A stretch of DNA of 64,000 nt from Colocasia esculenta (Eukaryota; Streptophyta; Magnoliopsida; Alismatales; Araceae): contig CM024766.1 in the NCBI GenBank assembly GCA_014218235.1, forward strand, positions 23,223,346-23,287,345. Direction: 5' to 3'. This document shows positions 10,005-21,000 of this stretch, piece after piece. The notes beneath the pieces are model-generated. The model had not been told where the DNA came from, ran no database searches, and saw only the letters and a list, made by a program, of their open reading frames with translations. Within the stretch, counting starts at the first letter, position 1, and every line of letters begins with the position of its first letter. The position numbers were made by a program, and so were the translations under genes.

Positions 10005-10129
10005 CCGATGGCCCTCTTTCTCATAGTTTCCGGCAATAATTTCCACCTTTTTCTCTCTCAATCACCTCCACTCTTCAATCCCCTCTCAAATCTTCTATCT
10101 TCTTCAAATTCCACTCCAACCCTAGCACC

Positions 10130-12163
10130 ATGGTCCGGAAATTGGGTCCCCGGCGTGGCGCCAGATCAAGGGCAACTTCCAGGCCCATTCCGGCGGAAGT
10201 AGCCATTGAGCAACTTGAAAGAAGAACCAAGAGGAGAAACGATCCTGCTGAGCAACCGGGATCTTCTTCTGCACCTCAGAGAGCTTCCAAGCGAGGTAGA
10301 ACCTCCACTTCAGGCCGAGGTAGCCATTCCCCAAACCCTAGACAAGATGTTCAGGTTCCTCCTCTGAAGACCCTGAGGGATCCTCCTCTCCTCTGAATCA
10401 TCTGAGTCTCAAGAAGTAGAAATCTCCTCAGAGTCTCGAATTGCTGCCAAGCACATTCTGAATCCAGAATCCTAGATTTGACAGACAATGAGCTAGCAAA
10501 CTCATTCCCAGAAATTCGGACTTTATTTGCTTTTCAGTCTTGGTTGATATTCATTTCAGACTTTCCTATCTTTTACCCAAGACTAGTTCAAGAATTTTAC
10601 AAGAATTTAAAGTGCACAAAGTTTGGGTACAAGTCTGTGGTCAAAGGAGTTGAAATTGATTTACCAACAGACTTAGCTGCCACCTTGTTTCATGCTCCTG
10701 ATGAAGGTGAAAATTGCAACCAATATGAATTTGACCTTCATGAAGCCTACACCCTTCTCACAGGCCTACCCTCTGATGAGTCTGATCCCAAACAGACTCA
10801 TGTCACCAAATACAACACCAATACTTTTTCCCCATCCTTGAGAATCATCCATCACATGTTAACAACCATCATTACCCCTCAAGGTGGTGGAAGAGACAGA
10901 TTGACAGAGACTCAGAGGTTTATCCTGTACTGCAAGAAAAAGAACATCAAGGTTAATCTTCATGACATTATGTATCAGATAATGTCAGAAACAATTAGAA
11001 AGAACCTCAAGAGATCACTCCCCTATGCTGCTCACCTCACATCAGTTTTTGAGCACTTTGGTGTGCCCTTAGCAGGAGAGAAATCCCAACAATTCCCAAG
11101 TCAAATATCTACTGCTTCAAGAACATAAAGAAATTTATGGGATTTAGATTGGAAGACACCAATAAGAAGAGGTCCAGTTCTTTTTGAAGCTCCTGAAATT
11201 CAAGAGGACCAGCCTCAAGTCCAAGAGGGCCACCCTCAAGAGCAAGAGGATCAGCCTCCACATGTTGAGGATCAGCCTCAAATTCAAGAGGAACAGCCTC
11301 TTAGGCCAGAGGATCAAGTCCAATTGCCAGAAGTTCAAGTTCACTGGCCAGAGTACCAGCAATTAGTGGATGAGGATCAACCTCAACTATCTCCTGAAGG
11401 TGACATTCTAGCTAATAGCCCTATCTCACCTCATTTTGAGCCCCCATCATCCATTCAGCCTGACCTTGAACCTTCCACTTTCCAAGCTTCAACTTCTTCT
11501 GGTGGGTCCTCAATTCCACCTGAATTGCTCTCATTCCTTAACTCCAAGTTTGATTCTTTGAACTCCTCAATTCATACAATGTCTGAAAGGTTTGAAGTGA
11601 GGATCAAAAGGTTAGAGAACAGAGTTTCAGCTAATTTCATTGAGCAGAAGGCAGCATCAGACTATGCAGCTCAACGATTCAATAGGCTCATTGGATCCCT
11701 AGCTGATGCCTCAGAAGATCTGAAGGAGCACCAACAAAAGCTAGAGATAGTCCTCCAGGGAATTTTGACAAATTCCCAAGCAGATGTCTTCAACACCACA
11801 GAGACCCTCTCTCAGCTGAACATGACAAGGTGTGCCTTTGCTCACCTAGCTGATGACTTGGAGAGCATGAAAAACTTTAATGCTCACTTGGACAATCAGA
11901 TTTCAGAACTGAAAATGGAATTCAAGATCTTGTCCAGACCTGGATGGTCAGTTGGCTCTTCATCAACCTCACAACCAGCTACAGATGGTCTACTCAGAAT
12001 CCAAGACAATTTGATGGAGAACACCAATCGAATGGAACATTTTCGTCAAACCAAGCTGACATCAATCCATGAGCAGATGAAGTCTAGCATGGCCTCCATG
12101 GAAAAGAGGATGTCAGTCATAGAGACAATCCTCCTTCCTCCTCCTCCTCCACCTTCTACTTAA
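10130..12163 (+). pseudogene. S1 env-like protein (plant transposon protein domain, coiled coil), broken
   Basis: This is the extra ORF of Sirevirus elements, called env-like from its position; its function is unproven. The ATG at 10130 starts an Arg-rich N-terminus (10130-10390), then Ser/Glu sequence with frame changes near 10390 and 10470. A globular part (10478-11100) contains LPTDLAATLF, EAYTLLTGLP and HHMLTTIITPQGGGRDRLT, matching what I recall as the putative plant transposon protein family. Frame changes flank 11095-11160. Next come degenerate EDQPQ-type repeats (11195-11385), a coiled coil (about 11520-11960) and a terminal proline run before the stop at 12161-12163. I see no signal peptide or clear membrane anchor. 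Confidence 0.85.
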
Positions 12164-12550
12164 TGTAATCTTGTTTTGATGATGTAAAAGGGGGAGAAGA
12201 AAGAAAGAAAGAATGAATGAAAAATCATTGTAATGTCTTTCTGAATTGAAATGAATGAAATGTTCAGAATGAAATGTTTGTTTGCTTGTCTCCATGAAAT
12301 TTGTGTGTCATTGTGAATGAAAATCTCTGTGTTTGAATACTTGTTAAGTTGCTTGACTTGTGTGTACAAAAATTTCAATTCAAGTAACATTGTGTTTCAC
12401 AAATGCACCATCAACTGTTACTGAAAATTTTCAAAAAGTCTTTGACAAGTATAAACAAAAAGAAAACAAAAATTTTGAATAATAAAAAATTGCTTAAAAT
12501 CACAATTCATCAAAACCACATTGAAATATGGATTTAATGTTGCCATCATC
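12164..12550 (+). other. S1 region between env-like stop and PPT
   Basis: AT-rich non-coding 3' segment with a purine tract GGGGGAGAAGAAAGAAAG at about 12188 and a GTTGCCATCATC motif just before the PPT. The same motif precedes the PPT of S2 at 51981. Nothing else is recognised. Confidence 0.6.
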
Positions 12551-12564
12551 AAAAAGGGGGAGAT
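12551..12564 (+). other. S1 polypurine tract
   Basis: AAAAAGGGGGAGAT abuts the TGTTGG start of the 3' LTR. It is the expected plus-strand priming site. Confidence 0.9.
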
Positions 12565-14326
12565 TGTTGGGTTGATGTTTATTTACACTATTTCCCTCCT
12601 ATTTTGATGATGACAAGAGGTGCTTTTAAAGCAATTCAAATGAAACATGTCAGAAACATTATACCTGAAATCAATATTCAAAAAGCATGTTTCAAATCAC
12701 ATTTATCATTTATATTCATGATAAAACATTTAACTAATGATATGTGTTTAATTTTCAGGTACAAGCACTTTTTGCAAAAGGAGTGTCGACACATCCTTCA
12801 ATGGTGTCGACACAACAACACAGATTCAAAGGCAAAATGTGTGAACATCAGACAAGTGTGTCGACACAATTCAAGAGTGTGTCGACAAGAGTTGCAGTTT
12901 TTCTGGAATCAGTCCACTCAGGTCGACACACTCATCAGAGCAGGTCGACATTGGATCCAGCTCCCAGAACAGCTGTTTTGTGAATTGGGACAGGAGGTCG
13001 ACACACTCTCAGAGCGTGTCGACACAGGACACCTTTCCAGCAGTTCAAGTTGCCAACTTCCAGACAAGTGTGTCGACACCAGTTGGGTTGTGTGTCGACA
13101 CCAAAGGTCTGCCAGAGACCACTCTCCAGCCTTCATTCAGTGTGTCGACACAGCCACCAGGGCAGGTCGACACACTCCATCAAGATTCCAACTTATCTGC
13201 ATCGCTTGCCACGTGTCCTTCTTGGGCGATCAGAATCCTCCTGGGAACACGTGCCCTTGTACCCCAAAAGGGTATCTTTGGAATCCTAAGGCTATAAAAG
13301 GTTCTTTTCGGCCAGCCTTCACATCAGAGAAGGGACCCAACTCTCTTAGAGCCTCCAAAAAGCTCCTGGCGGCCAAGAAGAGCTCGTGTCTGCTTCCTCT
13401 GCTCTCCAAGTGCTTCCAGAAGACCAATTCCCACCAATTCAAGGTGTGGGAATTGGAATTTGATTCCTGAAGATTTCTCTGAAGCATTTCAAGGAGGCAG
13501 ATCCTGTAGAAGACTTCTTTGGTGAAGAATTCGAGGAAGATCCAACCTCTTAGATTGCAGAGCATCGACTTGGACTTCAAGTTTCACAAGTCTCTTCCCA
13601 ATTCAAGCCTCTACAAGGGAGTACACTGAAGAACGAAGCCTTTCAATCAATTTAACTTTTCTTCTGTTCTTCTGAGATATCTTTTGAGATTATGCAAGTG
13701 CTTCTGCATAACTCTCTTTAGAGTTCTCAAATTTCGACTAGATCTGTTGCTAGAGGATCTCAGTCTTAAGTTGGTGTCTAGAAATTTTTAGTGTGAGCTC
13801 TGTGCTCAAATTGTGTGAGCATTGTGCTCAGGTTGTTGTGAGCCGTCGAGCTCAGTTTGAGTTGTTAAACTCAAGGTTGTTTGAGCAGTCTTGCTTAGTG
13901 TTTCTAGAGTAGTCTTGCTCTAGAAGTGGTGTGAGTTGTAAGCTCTCCTGTGTTGGAGCTGTTAGGCTCCTTTGGTGGGTAGCCCAGTTGTGTTAGTGAA
14001 GCCTCACGGGTTGTGAGGGGTGGATGTAGGAATCACATGGGTGATTTCCGAACCACCTAAAAAATCCTTGTGCATTTGTCTTCTGTGGTTTGACTGATTC
14101 ATCCGCTAGATGCTTGCATAGGATTCGTTTTTAATTCACTTAATCAACTTGCTTCACATCTAAGTTTTTCAACTCACTCAAATCTAGTCAGATCTGTAGT
14201 TTTTCACTGATAACATTGCCTCTGATTATAAATAGTTTTCAAATTACTTAAGCTTTCGCAAAAGTGGCTAAGATCTATTCATCCCCCCCTTCTACATCTT
14301 TTCCACACATTTATTTCGATCCTTCA
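12565..14326 (+). repeat. S1 3' LTR
   Basis: 1,762 bp, nearly identical to 871-2636: about 20 substitutions and five 1-2 bp indels by eye. All twelve GTCGAC sites (12785 to 13171), the TATA box (13293-13299) and the stem-loop series are kept. It ends CCTTCA and is followed by the AGATC duplication. Confidence 0.97.
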
Positions 14327-14454
14327 AGATCCATAACCAACCTTGGTAAGGATCCAACAAGAAACACACAACACAAGTCCCGCTGGTCACAACTTGACCA
14401 ACCCACACGCTAAACAGAGGATCCACAAAGATCCGAAAAATGCGCGACGTTACA
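14327..14454 (-). mobile_element. Gypsy-type LTR, right remnant after S1
   Basis: Continuation of the LTR interrupted at 870. It ends CGACGTTACA, so in minus orientation it starts TGTAACGTCGCG followed by an ATTTTTCGG-like run. That resembles the starts of X-A and G. Immediately to the right, GATGATGTCATG belongs to a Sirevirus LTR, so this LTR interrupted that one. Confidence 0.6.
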
Positions 14455-15650
14455 GATGATGTCATGTATTTACATTGATTTCATGAAAACATCTATTATT
14501 CTCATAATATTCAAATTTGTTTTCAAATATTAAGGAGTTTGAAATCTTAACACAAATATCTTTGTGTCCTGCATTTATTATGACTCTATACATCATCTGC
14601 ACGTTGCCTTCTACTCCTGTGCTTCTAAGGAAAATCCTTTTCAAGGTAGCAGAATGATATTTCTATTTCGATGTACATTCTCTCTAACGTTGACTGACAA
14701 GCATAGAGACAGTCTAACTATCTATGTTTTAGCATTTATTGTGTGCAGGTTTCTACCAGTACCATGCTATGCAACGTTGGACAAATAGAAGCAAAGGATA
14801 TCAAGATGAATCTTCTCCTTACGTGCATGTCTCGTAAAGCATTTATGACTGCAAGCTTACATGTTCCAGATGGTGAACCATTCAGTCTAACGTGCTTCAA
14901 ATAAGGAGACAACGGCCACTTCAACGCTATTTTGTTAAAGAGAAGAAATATATACAAGACTGAAGACTCACAGATAGATAGTTCGACAACTTGAATCTTT
15001 GTGTGAGACAGCCCTCAAGAAAAACCTTCAACAACGAAGAAGAGCCTCTTGCTTCATTCACATTCCTTAGCTCGTAGCTCTCAGCCTCTCATTGTCTAGA
15101 CTTTTTCGAGAGCTTGTAGTTCTGAGAGATTTTCTCATTATGAATCTTTCTCTCTCAGACTTTGCCTCAGATCAAGCATTTCGTTGTAAGCTTGGTCTAG
15201 GGGCCTTTCGCTTTCTTTCACATTTGTTGTGAAGTTCCTCTTCAGGCTGTGAAGAGAAGACCTGTTGGAAACAGGTGGTGTTTATTCCCTTCAGTAAGGA
15301 AGGAAGACTTGTGTATCAAGGTGGTTGTATACCTCTTCACGGTTAGAAGAGAAGGCCAGCTGTGGCTGGATGTGTAAGGGTCCTTAAGGGGGACAGTACC
15401 CTTGGTTAGTGAAATCCCAAGTTGTTGTTTGGAGACTGGATGTAGGACTCATTGGGATAGGAGGTCCGAACCAGGATAAAATTTCTTGTGTTGTGTGCTT
15501 GTGTGTTTATTTGTTTATTGTCTTCTTTATCACTAACACTAACAATCAAACTTAGTGTTTCTTTGTTAAAGCATTTTTAGTGGCAGGTTTTTATCTAAAA
15601 GAATTTTTAGAATCCCATTCCCCCCCTCTGGGGTTGCTAGCTGGGCAACA
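14455..15650 (+). mobile_element. Solo Sirevirus LTR (5' end cut off), inside S4 env-like region
   Basis: It resembles the 3' two-thirds of a Sirevirus LTR in plus orientation: GATGATGTCATG near the LTR start, a GGATGTAGG...GGTCCGAACCA block at 15430-15475 and a CCCCCCTCTGGGG tract near the end, closing GGGCAACA at 15650. No PBS follows, so no internal region is attached. Stem-loops lie at 15262-15420, for example CCTGTT/AACAGG and CCAGC/GCTGG. The first bases are missing, displaced by the gypsy LTR ending at 14454. CAGAG at 15651-15655 may be the target duplication, but its partner is outside the window. Confidence 0.7.
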
Positions 15651-17431
15651 CAGAGGATACATAGTAAGGGAAGTACTTGTGGAAAAAGGATTTTGCTCTT
15701 CTGGTTGAGAGCTAGATGGAGGAAGACTAGATGAAGTAGAGGGAAATAGGTTGAGAGGAGGTGGAGGTTGTTGTTCAACATTTGAGGAATAGGAGTAGTA
15801 GTGGAAGTAGGAGGAGCTGGGTCAGTAGTAGCGGTGGAAGGAGTTGGATCAGTAGGAGGAGAGGAGATAGTCAAGGGCTGAGAAGGGAAGACAGGTTGAC
15901 CATATTTATGGAGTTTCCTTCTAACCCTCCTCTTAAAGATCTTAACCTTGGGATCGGCATCTACCTCCATGGGTTGATCCTGAGACTCTAGAGGCTGCTA
16001 GACACTGACTGCTGCTGCTACTGCATTTGTTCCGGCTCAACTGCATGAACATCTAACTGTGCAGATAGTTCCTCAGATTGTTTCTACTAAGGCTGCTGCT
16101 GCTGCTGTTGTTCCTCTGGTGGTTGCTACTCCTCTTGTTGTGCAGTGGGGGGAGAAGGAGATTTACTTGTGCCCTGTTGACACACCAATTGCAACAAAAG
16201 GTCCTTCATCTGTTGGACCTCCTCAGACAGAAAATCAAACTTGACATCAATTTGCTGGACTTGCAATTGTAGAACTGTCAAGATTTCTTGTTGCTTCATC
16301 ATCAGATCCATCATATCATCTGTACTTCGGCTGGTCTCCCCCTGAGCCCTTGGTCGGGTCTCAACAGGTGGTGGATAGACATAGGGAACTTCTTCAAATG
16401 TAGGCTCAACTGGAGTGATGCTTGGAATGACTTCTTCTTCTGCCACTCCCTTGCCCCTCAAATCCCTTAGCACTTGATTTATAGTATCTTTTGGTGCATC
16501 TTGCTCTGGGGATGGCACAAGAACCTGAGCTTGTTGTTGTTTTGCCACAGGCACTTCTACTCTAACTTCCTCAGTGCTAATCTGTGGAGGTTGGACTGTT
16601 GGAATAGATAAGGAGCTCTGTGCCTCATCAGGAAACACTTTATGAGAGCAATTTGGCACAGAGTCCTTGGTCCAAAAATTTTGTGACTTGCTCTCTAGAT
16701 TGTAGTGGCTTCTCCTCAAGGTTGAGAGTCCTATCTTTTCTTTCACAGCCACAAAAATTTCACCACTTAAATCAACTAAAAATCTCTTGAAAATGTGGGT
16801 CAGTAGGGGTCCATAGGAGAAAGACTCCTGCGAATTCCTAGACCCTGCCATCCTCTCCAAAATGATAGAGGGCAGGTTGACCCTATGTTTCTATATAGCC
16901 CAAAAGAGTAAGCTGCCATCTCTGACAGTGATGGAGGAGTGAGTACCTACTCTAGGAGTGATGATGTTGGTGATGATTGAGTGAAGTATTCTCTTCTCTG
17001 CTGATAGCTCGTTGACTAGGAGCCCTTTTTTGTAGACAGACCCCAAACTCCCGATGACTCCCAAACGTTGCTTCTCCACGGACACTGCTTCGCTAATTTT
17101 GTGTCCGGAATTGGGGCAATCCAAATTTTCACTAATAACTCTTCAAAATCTATGATTGTTGTACCCTTAACTCACCATGTAACTAAACCTTGGCTGTGAC
17201 TTGAAGGGACAGATAGAAAGCCTTGAGAGCACCCTCAAAGGTTGGTTCAGAGATTTGACAGAGCTTCGACCACCCCATTGCTGCTAGGGTTTCCTCTACC
17301 CAAACTAGCCTACCATATAACTGACTGAAGTCTACGACCTTCCCAGGGCAGATAGAGGCTTTCGCTGAGGATAAACATTGGAACTGTTCTAGGGTGAACA
17401 AGGTTCCTTCTAGAGCCTTAGATGAGGCCAT
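15651..17431 (-). pseudogene. S4 env-like protein, broken and truncated
   Basis: Starts at ATG 17431 (MASSKALEGTLFTLEQFQ). A stop at 17183 interrupts the frame. The segment 17124-16891 holds HSIITNIITPRVGTHSSIT, the counterpart of the S1 HHMLTTIITPQGGGRDRLT motif. After a TAG at 16891-16893 the same frame runs to 16126, with SYGPLLTHIFKRF (like the S1 LPYAAHLTSVF), a Pro/Val/Glu-rich stretch and a coiled coil (about 16330-16190). A Pro/Ser/Thr-rich tail continues in another frame to about 15660. Function unknown. Confidence 0.75.
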
Positions 17432-18017
17432 CTAGATAAAAACGAAAGACTAGACTCAGAGGAATGATAGAGGAGTTGTCAAAAAAGTTCAGAGGTTAAA
17501 GATATTAGCTTTCTTTCAGAAATAGGGAGAAAATCTATAGATGCTCTGAAGACGGTTCCGCCGGGGTGAACACCACGTGCAGGAATCAGGAAGACGACGA
17601 CAGAGGAGTCGAAGAAACTCAAATTGGTGATTTGGGAAAAAAAGGAAGAAAGGTCCTAATATAGAAGGAGAATATGTAACAGACCATTGATGAGAAGATG
17701 AATGGCTGGGATTAAATGAGTGAATCATTATCATAAATTCCTCTTTAAATGAGAATTTAAAACGCCCCTTTTTATTATTTATTATTATATATTTTTTAAA
17801 AAAACTATGGACTCCAGCTTCATAACCTCCGACTTTGGAAGAGTCGAAGTACACACTCTGACTTTACAAAAGTTGCAGTACATAACTCCGACTTCATGAG
17901 AGTTGTAGTAGACTCCGACTTCATGAGAGTCGCAGTCTAAACTCTGACTTTAGAACAGTCGAAGTTCTAGGACTTAGAAAATTTTTTAACAAAGAATTGA
18001 ACATACACCATAGAAAT
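17432..18017 (-). promoter_or_regulatory. S4 pol-env spacer with near-palindrome array
   Basis: Non-coding, 586 bp, much shorter than in S1. At about 17815-17970 five units of about 35 bp each contain arms like ACTCCGACTT and AGTCGAAGT separated by 5-6 nt. The same palindrome, with half-sites in the opposite order, fills the S4 LTR at 28905-29335. No GTCGAC array is present. Confidence 0.7.
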
Positions 18018-18700
18018 TTAATCAGGGTTGCACATACCTATTTCTCTTCTTATTGATGTAAATCTATCTTTAAGAAGAGGTTTAGTAAATATATCATCTA
18101 ATTGATTATCTGTAGAGACAAAATCAAGTAAAATATCACCATTACTTACATGGTCCCTGATAAAATGATGTCTGACCTCAATATGCTTGGTTCTTGAATG
18201 TTGGATTGGATTTTTGGTCAAGTTGATTGTGCTTATGTTGTCACACAGCATTGGAATTTCATGAAGTGTATGACCATAATCTTCCAGTTGATGTTTGATC
18301 CAAAGCAATTAAGTGCAGCAACTTTCAGCTGCAATGTATTCTGCTTCTGTTGTGGACAAAGCTACTGAATTCTGTTTTCTAGAAGACCAAGAAATTAAGC
18401 ATCTTTCAAGAATTTGACAAGTACCACTGATGCTTTTTCTATCTATTTTGCATCCAGCATAGTCAACATCACTATATCCAATCATTTGAATTCTAAACAT
18501 CTGAGATACCATAAACCCAATTTACTGGTGTTTATAAGATATCTTAAAATTCTTTTAACAACATTCACATAAGATTCTTTAGGATCAACTTGAAATCTAG
18601 CACACAAACATACACTGAACATTATATCTGGTCTACTGACAGTAAGATAGAGTAATGACCCAATCATACCTATATAGATCTTTTGATATACTTTCTTGCC
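18018..18700 (-). pseudogene. rnh: S4 RT end and RNase H
   Basis: Minus strand, 18700 to 18018: RT tail GMIGSLLYLTVSRPDIMF (18670-18610), then RNase H with YSDVDYAGCKIDRKS, SVALSTTEAEYIAAE, LCDNISTINLTKNPIQHSRTKH and DDIFTKPL, to a natural stop. A frame change near 18500 and a stop near 18309 interrupt it. The acidic residues of the fold remain visible. Confidence 0.88.
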
Positions 18701-18716
18701 AAGTGGATCACTATCT

Positions 18717-20218
18717 TGTTGTGTTGAGTGTGTATTTGAAACCTTTTAATGATGATTTTAATCATGATTATTTGACATCACTCATAATTTGATTTTGATG
18801 ATGACATTTTGTACATATTAAAATGATGACTAAACAACATGTTTTTTATGCTTAATATTTCATATTTTATTGATAATAACATGTTTTGATGGTTCACACT
18901 TCATATTTTCATGTTTACATAACTTTGTCACAGTGGTGTCAACACAGTCTGCATGTGTGTCGACACAGTTTGCCAGTGGTGTTGACACAGTCTGCCAATG
19001 TTGTCGACATAGTCTGCCTGTGTGTTGACACTCACTGTCCCTCCTAAAAGCCAGTTCTGAAGCTAGTAGCTAGTGGTGTCTACACAGTCTGCCTGTGTGT
19101 CGACACACTTCGACTGAAGCTCAAAAATGATAATTTTTCTGGACACGTGGCTGCCTAGGAATCAAGAGATTTGACCTAGATTTTTGTGCCCACACACCCC
19201 AAGGCACATCATGGACATATGGGGCTATAAATACCCATGATCCTCGTACCCCAAACAAAAGCCAAGCCCATACCATTTCCAGAAGAGGATTTTGGCGACA
19301 AAAGGGGCTTTTCCAGATCTTACTCCATCTCCAGAAGCTACAGACCATCCTTTCAAGAGGAAGGACGTGGGAATCAAGGCCAATCTCTGGAGAGAAGTTT
19401 GATGTGTTGAGAAAGGGAGCAGATCCAACTGAAGAGCAACATCAGAAGAAGAATTTTTGGCAATTCAGATGCCATCAAAGCAGAGTATCGCCAATTGAAG
19501 AGAATCTCCATCAAATTCCATCAAGGCTCTTCAATTCAAGCTTCTGCAAGACTTCTTCACTAAGGAACATCCAATCTACATCTATTTTACCCATTTCTTG
19601 ATTGTTCTTATCACTTTCGTCTGTGAGATCTGTGCATGAAGTTCTGTGCAGATTTCTATGTACGATTGCATCTGTGAATCAGATCATTGCTAGAGGATCT
19701 GATTTATTTTGTGTTTGATCTAGCCTTTTGTGGTTTGAGCCGTCGTGCTCGATTTGGAGTCGTTGTGCTCCTGTTGTGGTTTGAGCTATTGTGCTCAGTT
19801 TTTGGAGTTGTTGTGCTCCAGGTTGTGTGTTTGAGCTGTCGAGCTCAAGGGTGTTTGGAGTCGTCGTGCTCTGGTGTGAGTTGTACTCCTTTAAGTAGTG
19901 AAGCCTCACTTTGTGAGGGGTGGATGTAGAAATCACTAGTGTGATTTCCGAACCACCTAAAAATCCTTTGTGCAATGGTTTAATCTGCTTGTCTGCGCTA
20001 GATGCTTGCATATGATTTCAATTTCACACTAAGTGTTTGAATGCTTCACACATCATCTACACACACCCACACTTCATATCACTAAATTGTTTGTCTGAAT
20101 TGGTCTTTGATTCGAAGTAATTTTGAATTGCTTAAGCTTTCGCAATTATTGGTGTTTGATCTATTCAACCCCCCCCCCCCCCTTCTTGATCTGATCCATC
20201 CACCTATTCGATCCTACA
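18717..20218 (+). mobile_element. Solo Sirevirus LTR H inside S4 RT
   Basis: 1,502 bp, starting TGTTGTGTTGAG and ending ATCCTACA, flanked by perfect TATCT duplications (18712-18716 and 20219-20223). No internal region is present, so it is a product of LTR-LTR recombination. It contains decayed GTCGAC repeats (18935-19104), TATAAATA at 19226, stem-loops at 19737-19936, the GGATGTAGA...CCGAACCACC block and a 16-base C-run at about 20169. It is a distant relative of the S1 LTR. Confidence 0.93.
18935..19104. promoter_or_regulatory. Decaying GTCGAC array in LTR H
   Basis: Perfect GTCGAC at 18959, 19003 and 19099. Intervening copies have become GTCAAC, GTTGAC (twice) and GTCTAC. Units of about 22 bp share ACACAGTCTGCC between the palindromes. 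Most changes are C-to-T or G-to-A at the CpG. Confidence 0.7.
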
Positions 20219-21000
20219 TATCTAACTTAATTCCTAAGCTCATGGGTGTTCCTAAGAGCTTACACTTGTCAAAACCATATTTAGAAAGTAAATCTGAAAT
20301 GTATTTGGTTTGACAAATGTGAGTACCTTTCTTGGTCTGCTTGATTTGCAACCCAAGAAAATAGTTAATCTCACCCATCATACTCATCTCAAACTCACTT
20401 TACATAAGATTTTCAAAGAATTTGCAAAGTGATTCATTAGTAGAACCAAAAATAATATCATCAACATATATTTGTATAATCAAGATTCCTTCTGAAAATT
20501 TCTTAATAAATAAGGTGCTATCTATTTTACCTCTTATAAAATCATGTGATATACGATAAAGCACTTAGTCTTTCATACCAAGCCCATGGAGCTTGTTTCA
20601 GACCATACATTGTTTTCTTTAAACAAAAAATATGATTTGGGTCTTAGTATCTTCAAAACCAGGTGGTTGTTCACCATAAACTTCTTCTTTTATGAAACCA
20701 TTCAGAAAAGTACTTTTAACATCCATTTGAAATAAATTGATGTTAAGAGAACATGCATATGTTAAAAGAATTCTAATTGCCTCTAATCTAGCAACTGGAG
20801 ATAAGTTTCATCAAAATCAATGCCTTCCTCTTGGGAGTATCCTTGTGCTACCAGTCTGGCCTTGTTTCTGGTGATTACTTCTGATTCATCCATTTTGTTT
20901 CTGAAGACCCATATGGTCCCAATAACAGGATGGTCAGACGGTCTAGGGAGAAGAGTCCCAACCTAACTGCGTTGGAACTGGTTAAGTTCCTGTTGCGTAG
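20219..21000 (-). pseudogene. rt: S4 reverse transcriptase
   Basis: Minus strand. KARLVAQGYSQEEGIDF (about 20870-20820), DVKSTFLN (20730), then YVDDIIFGS with YVDD at 20468-20457, and FLGLQIKQTKKG. Several stops and indels lie around 20550-20660. Solo LTR H cuts the domain after about 20219, and it continues at 18711 leftwards. Confidence 0.88.

Larger units (their letters stand above)
8166..10129 (+). other. S1 pol-env spacer (non-coding)
   Basis: About 2 kb between the pol stop and the env-like start, with no convincing protein. It contains three PPT-like AGGGGGAG tracts (about 8206, 8443, 8780), a duplicated module (8300-8460 and 8528-8700) and a GTCGAC cluster (9828-10004). CTTGGTATATCAAATGGTGA-like sequence also occurs in the S2 spacer (about 44998). 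Conserved non-coding motifs and multiple PPT-like tracts are a reported property of Sireviruses. Confidence 0.75.
871..14326 (+). mobile_element. Sirevirus-type Ty1/copia retrotransposon S1, complete, 13.5 kb
   Basis: Full-length LTR retrotransposon: 5' LTR 871-2636, PBS 2639-2650, gag from 2763, PR, INT, RT and RNase H to 8165, spacer, env-like region 10130-12163, PPT 12551-12564 and 3' LTR 12565-14326. The domain order PR-INT-RT-RH is that of copia, and the extra env-like ORF is typical of the Sirevirus genus. It is longer than the usual 9-10 kb because of 1.76 kb LTRs and a 2 kb spacer. The coding part has stops and single-base indels, so this copy would need proteins supplied by another element. 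The two LTRs differ at about 20 bases and five small indels by eye, indicating a recent insertion. Confidence 0.96.

Noticed and set aside
871..14326. Endogenous virus with a true envelope gene
   Set aside because: The env-like ORF has no visible signal peptide, fusion peptide or membrane anchor, and the element has all marks of a Sirevirus retrotransposon.
14415..14419. CAGAG as the left target duplication of the LTR ending at 15650
   Set aside because: It is not followed by TG and lies inside the gypsy LTR remnant ending at 14454. The true partner should be left of the window.
15761..16272. Plus-strand frames opposite the S4 env-like region
   Set aside because: Shadows of the minus-strand coding pattern; Ser- and Leu-rich low complexity.
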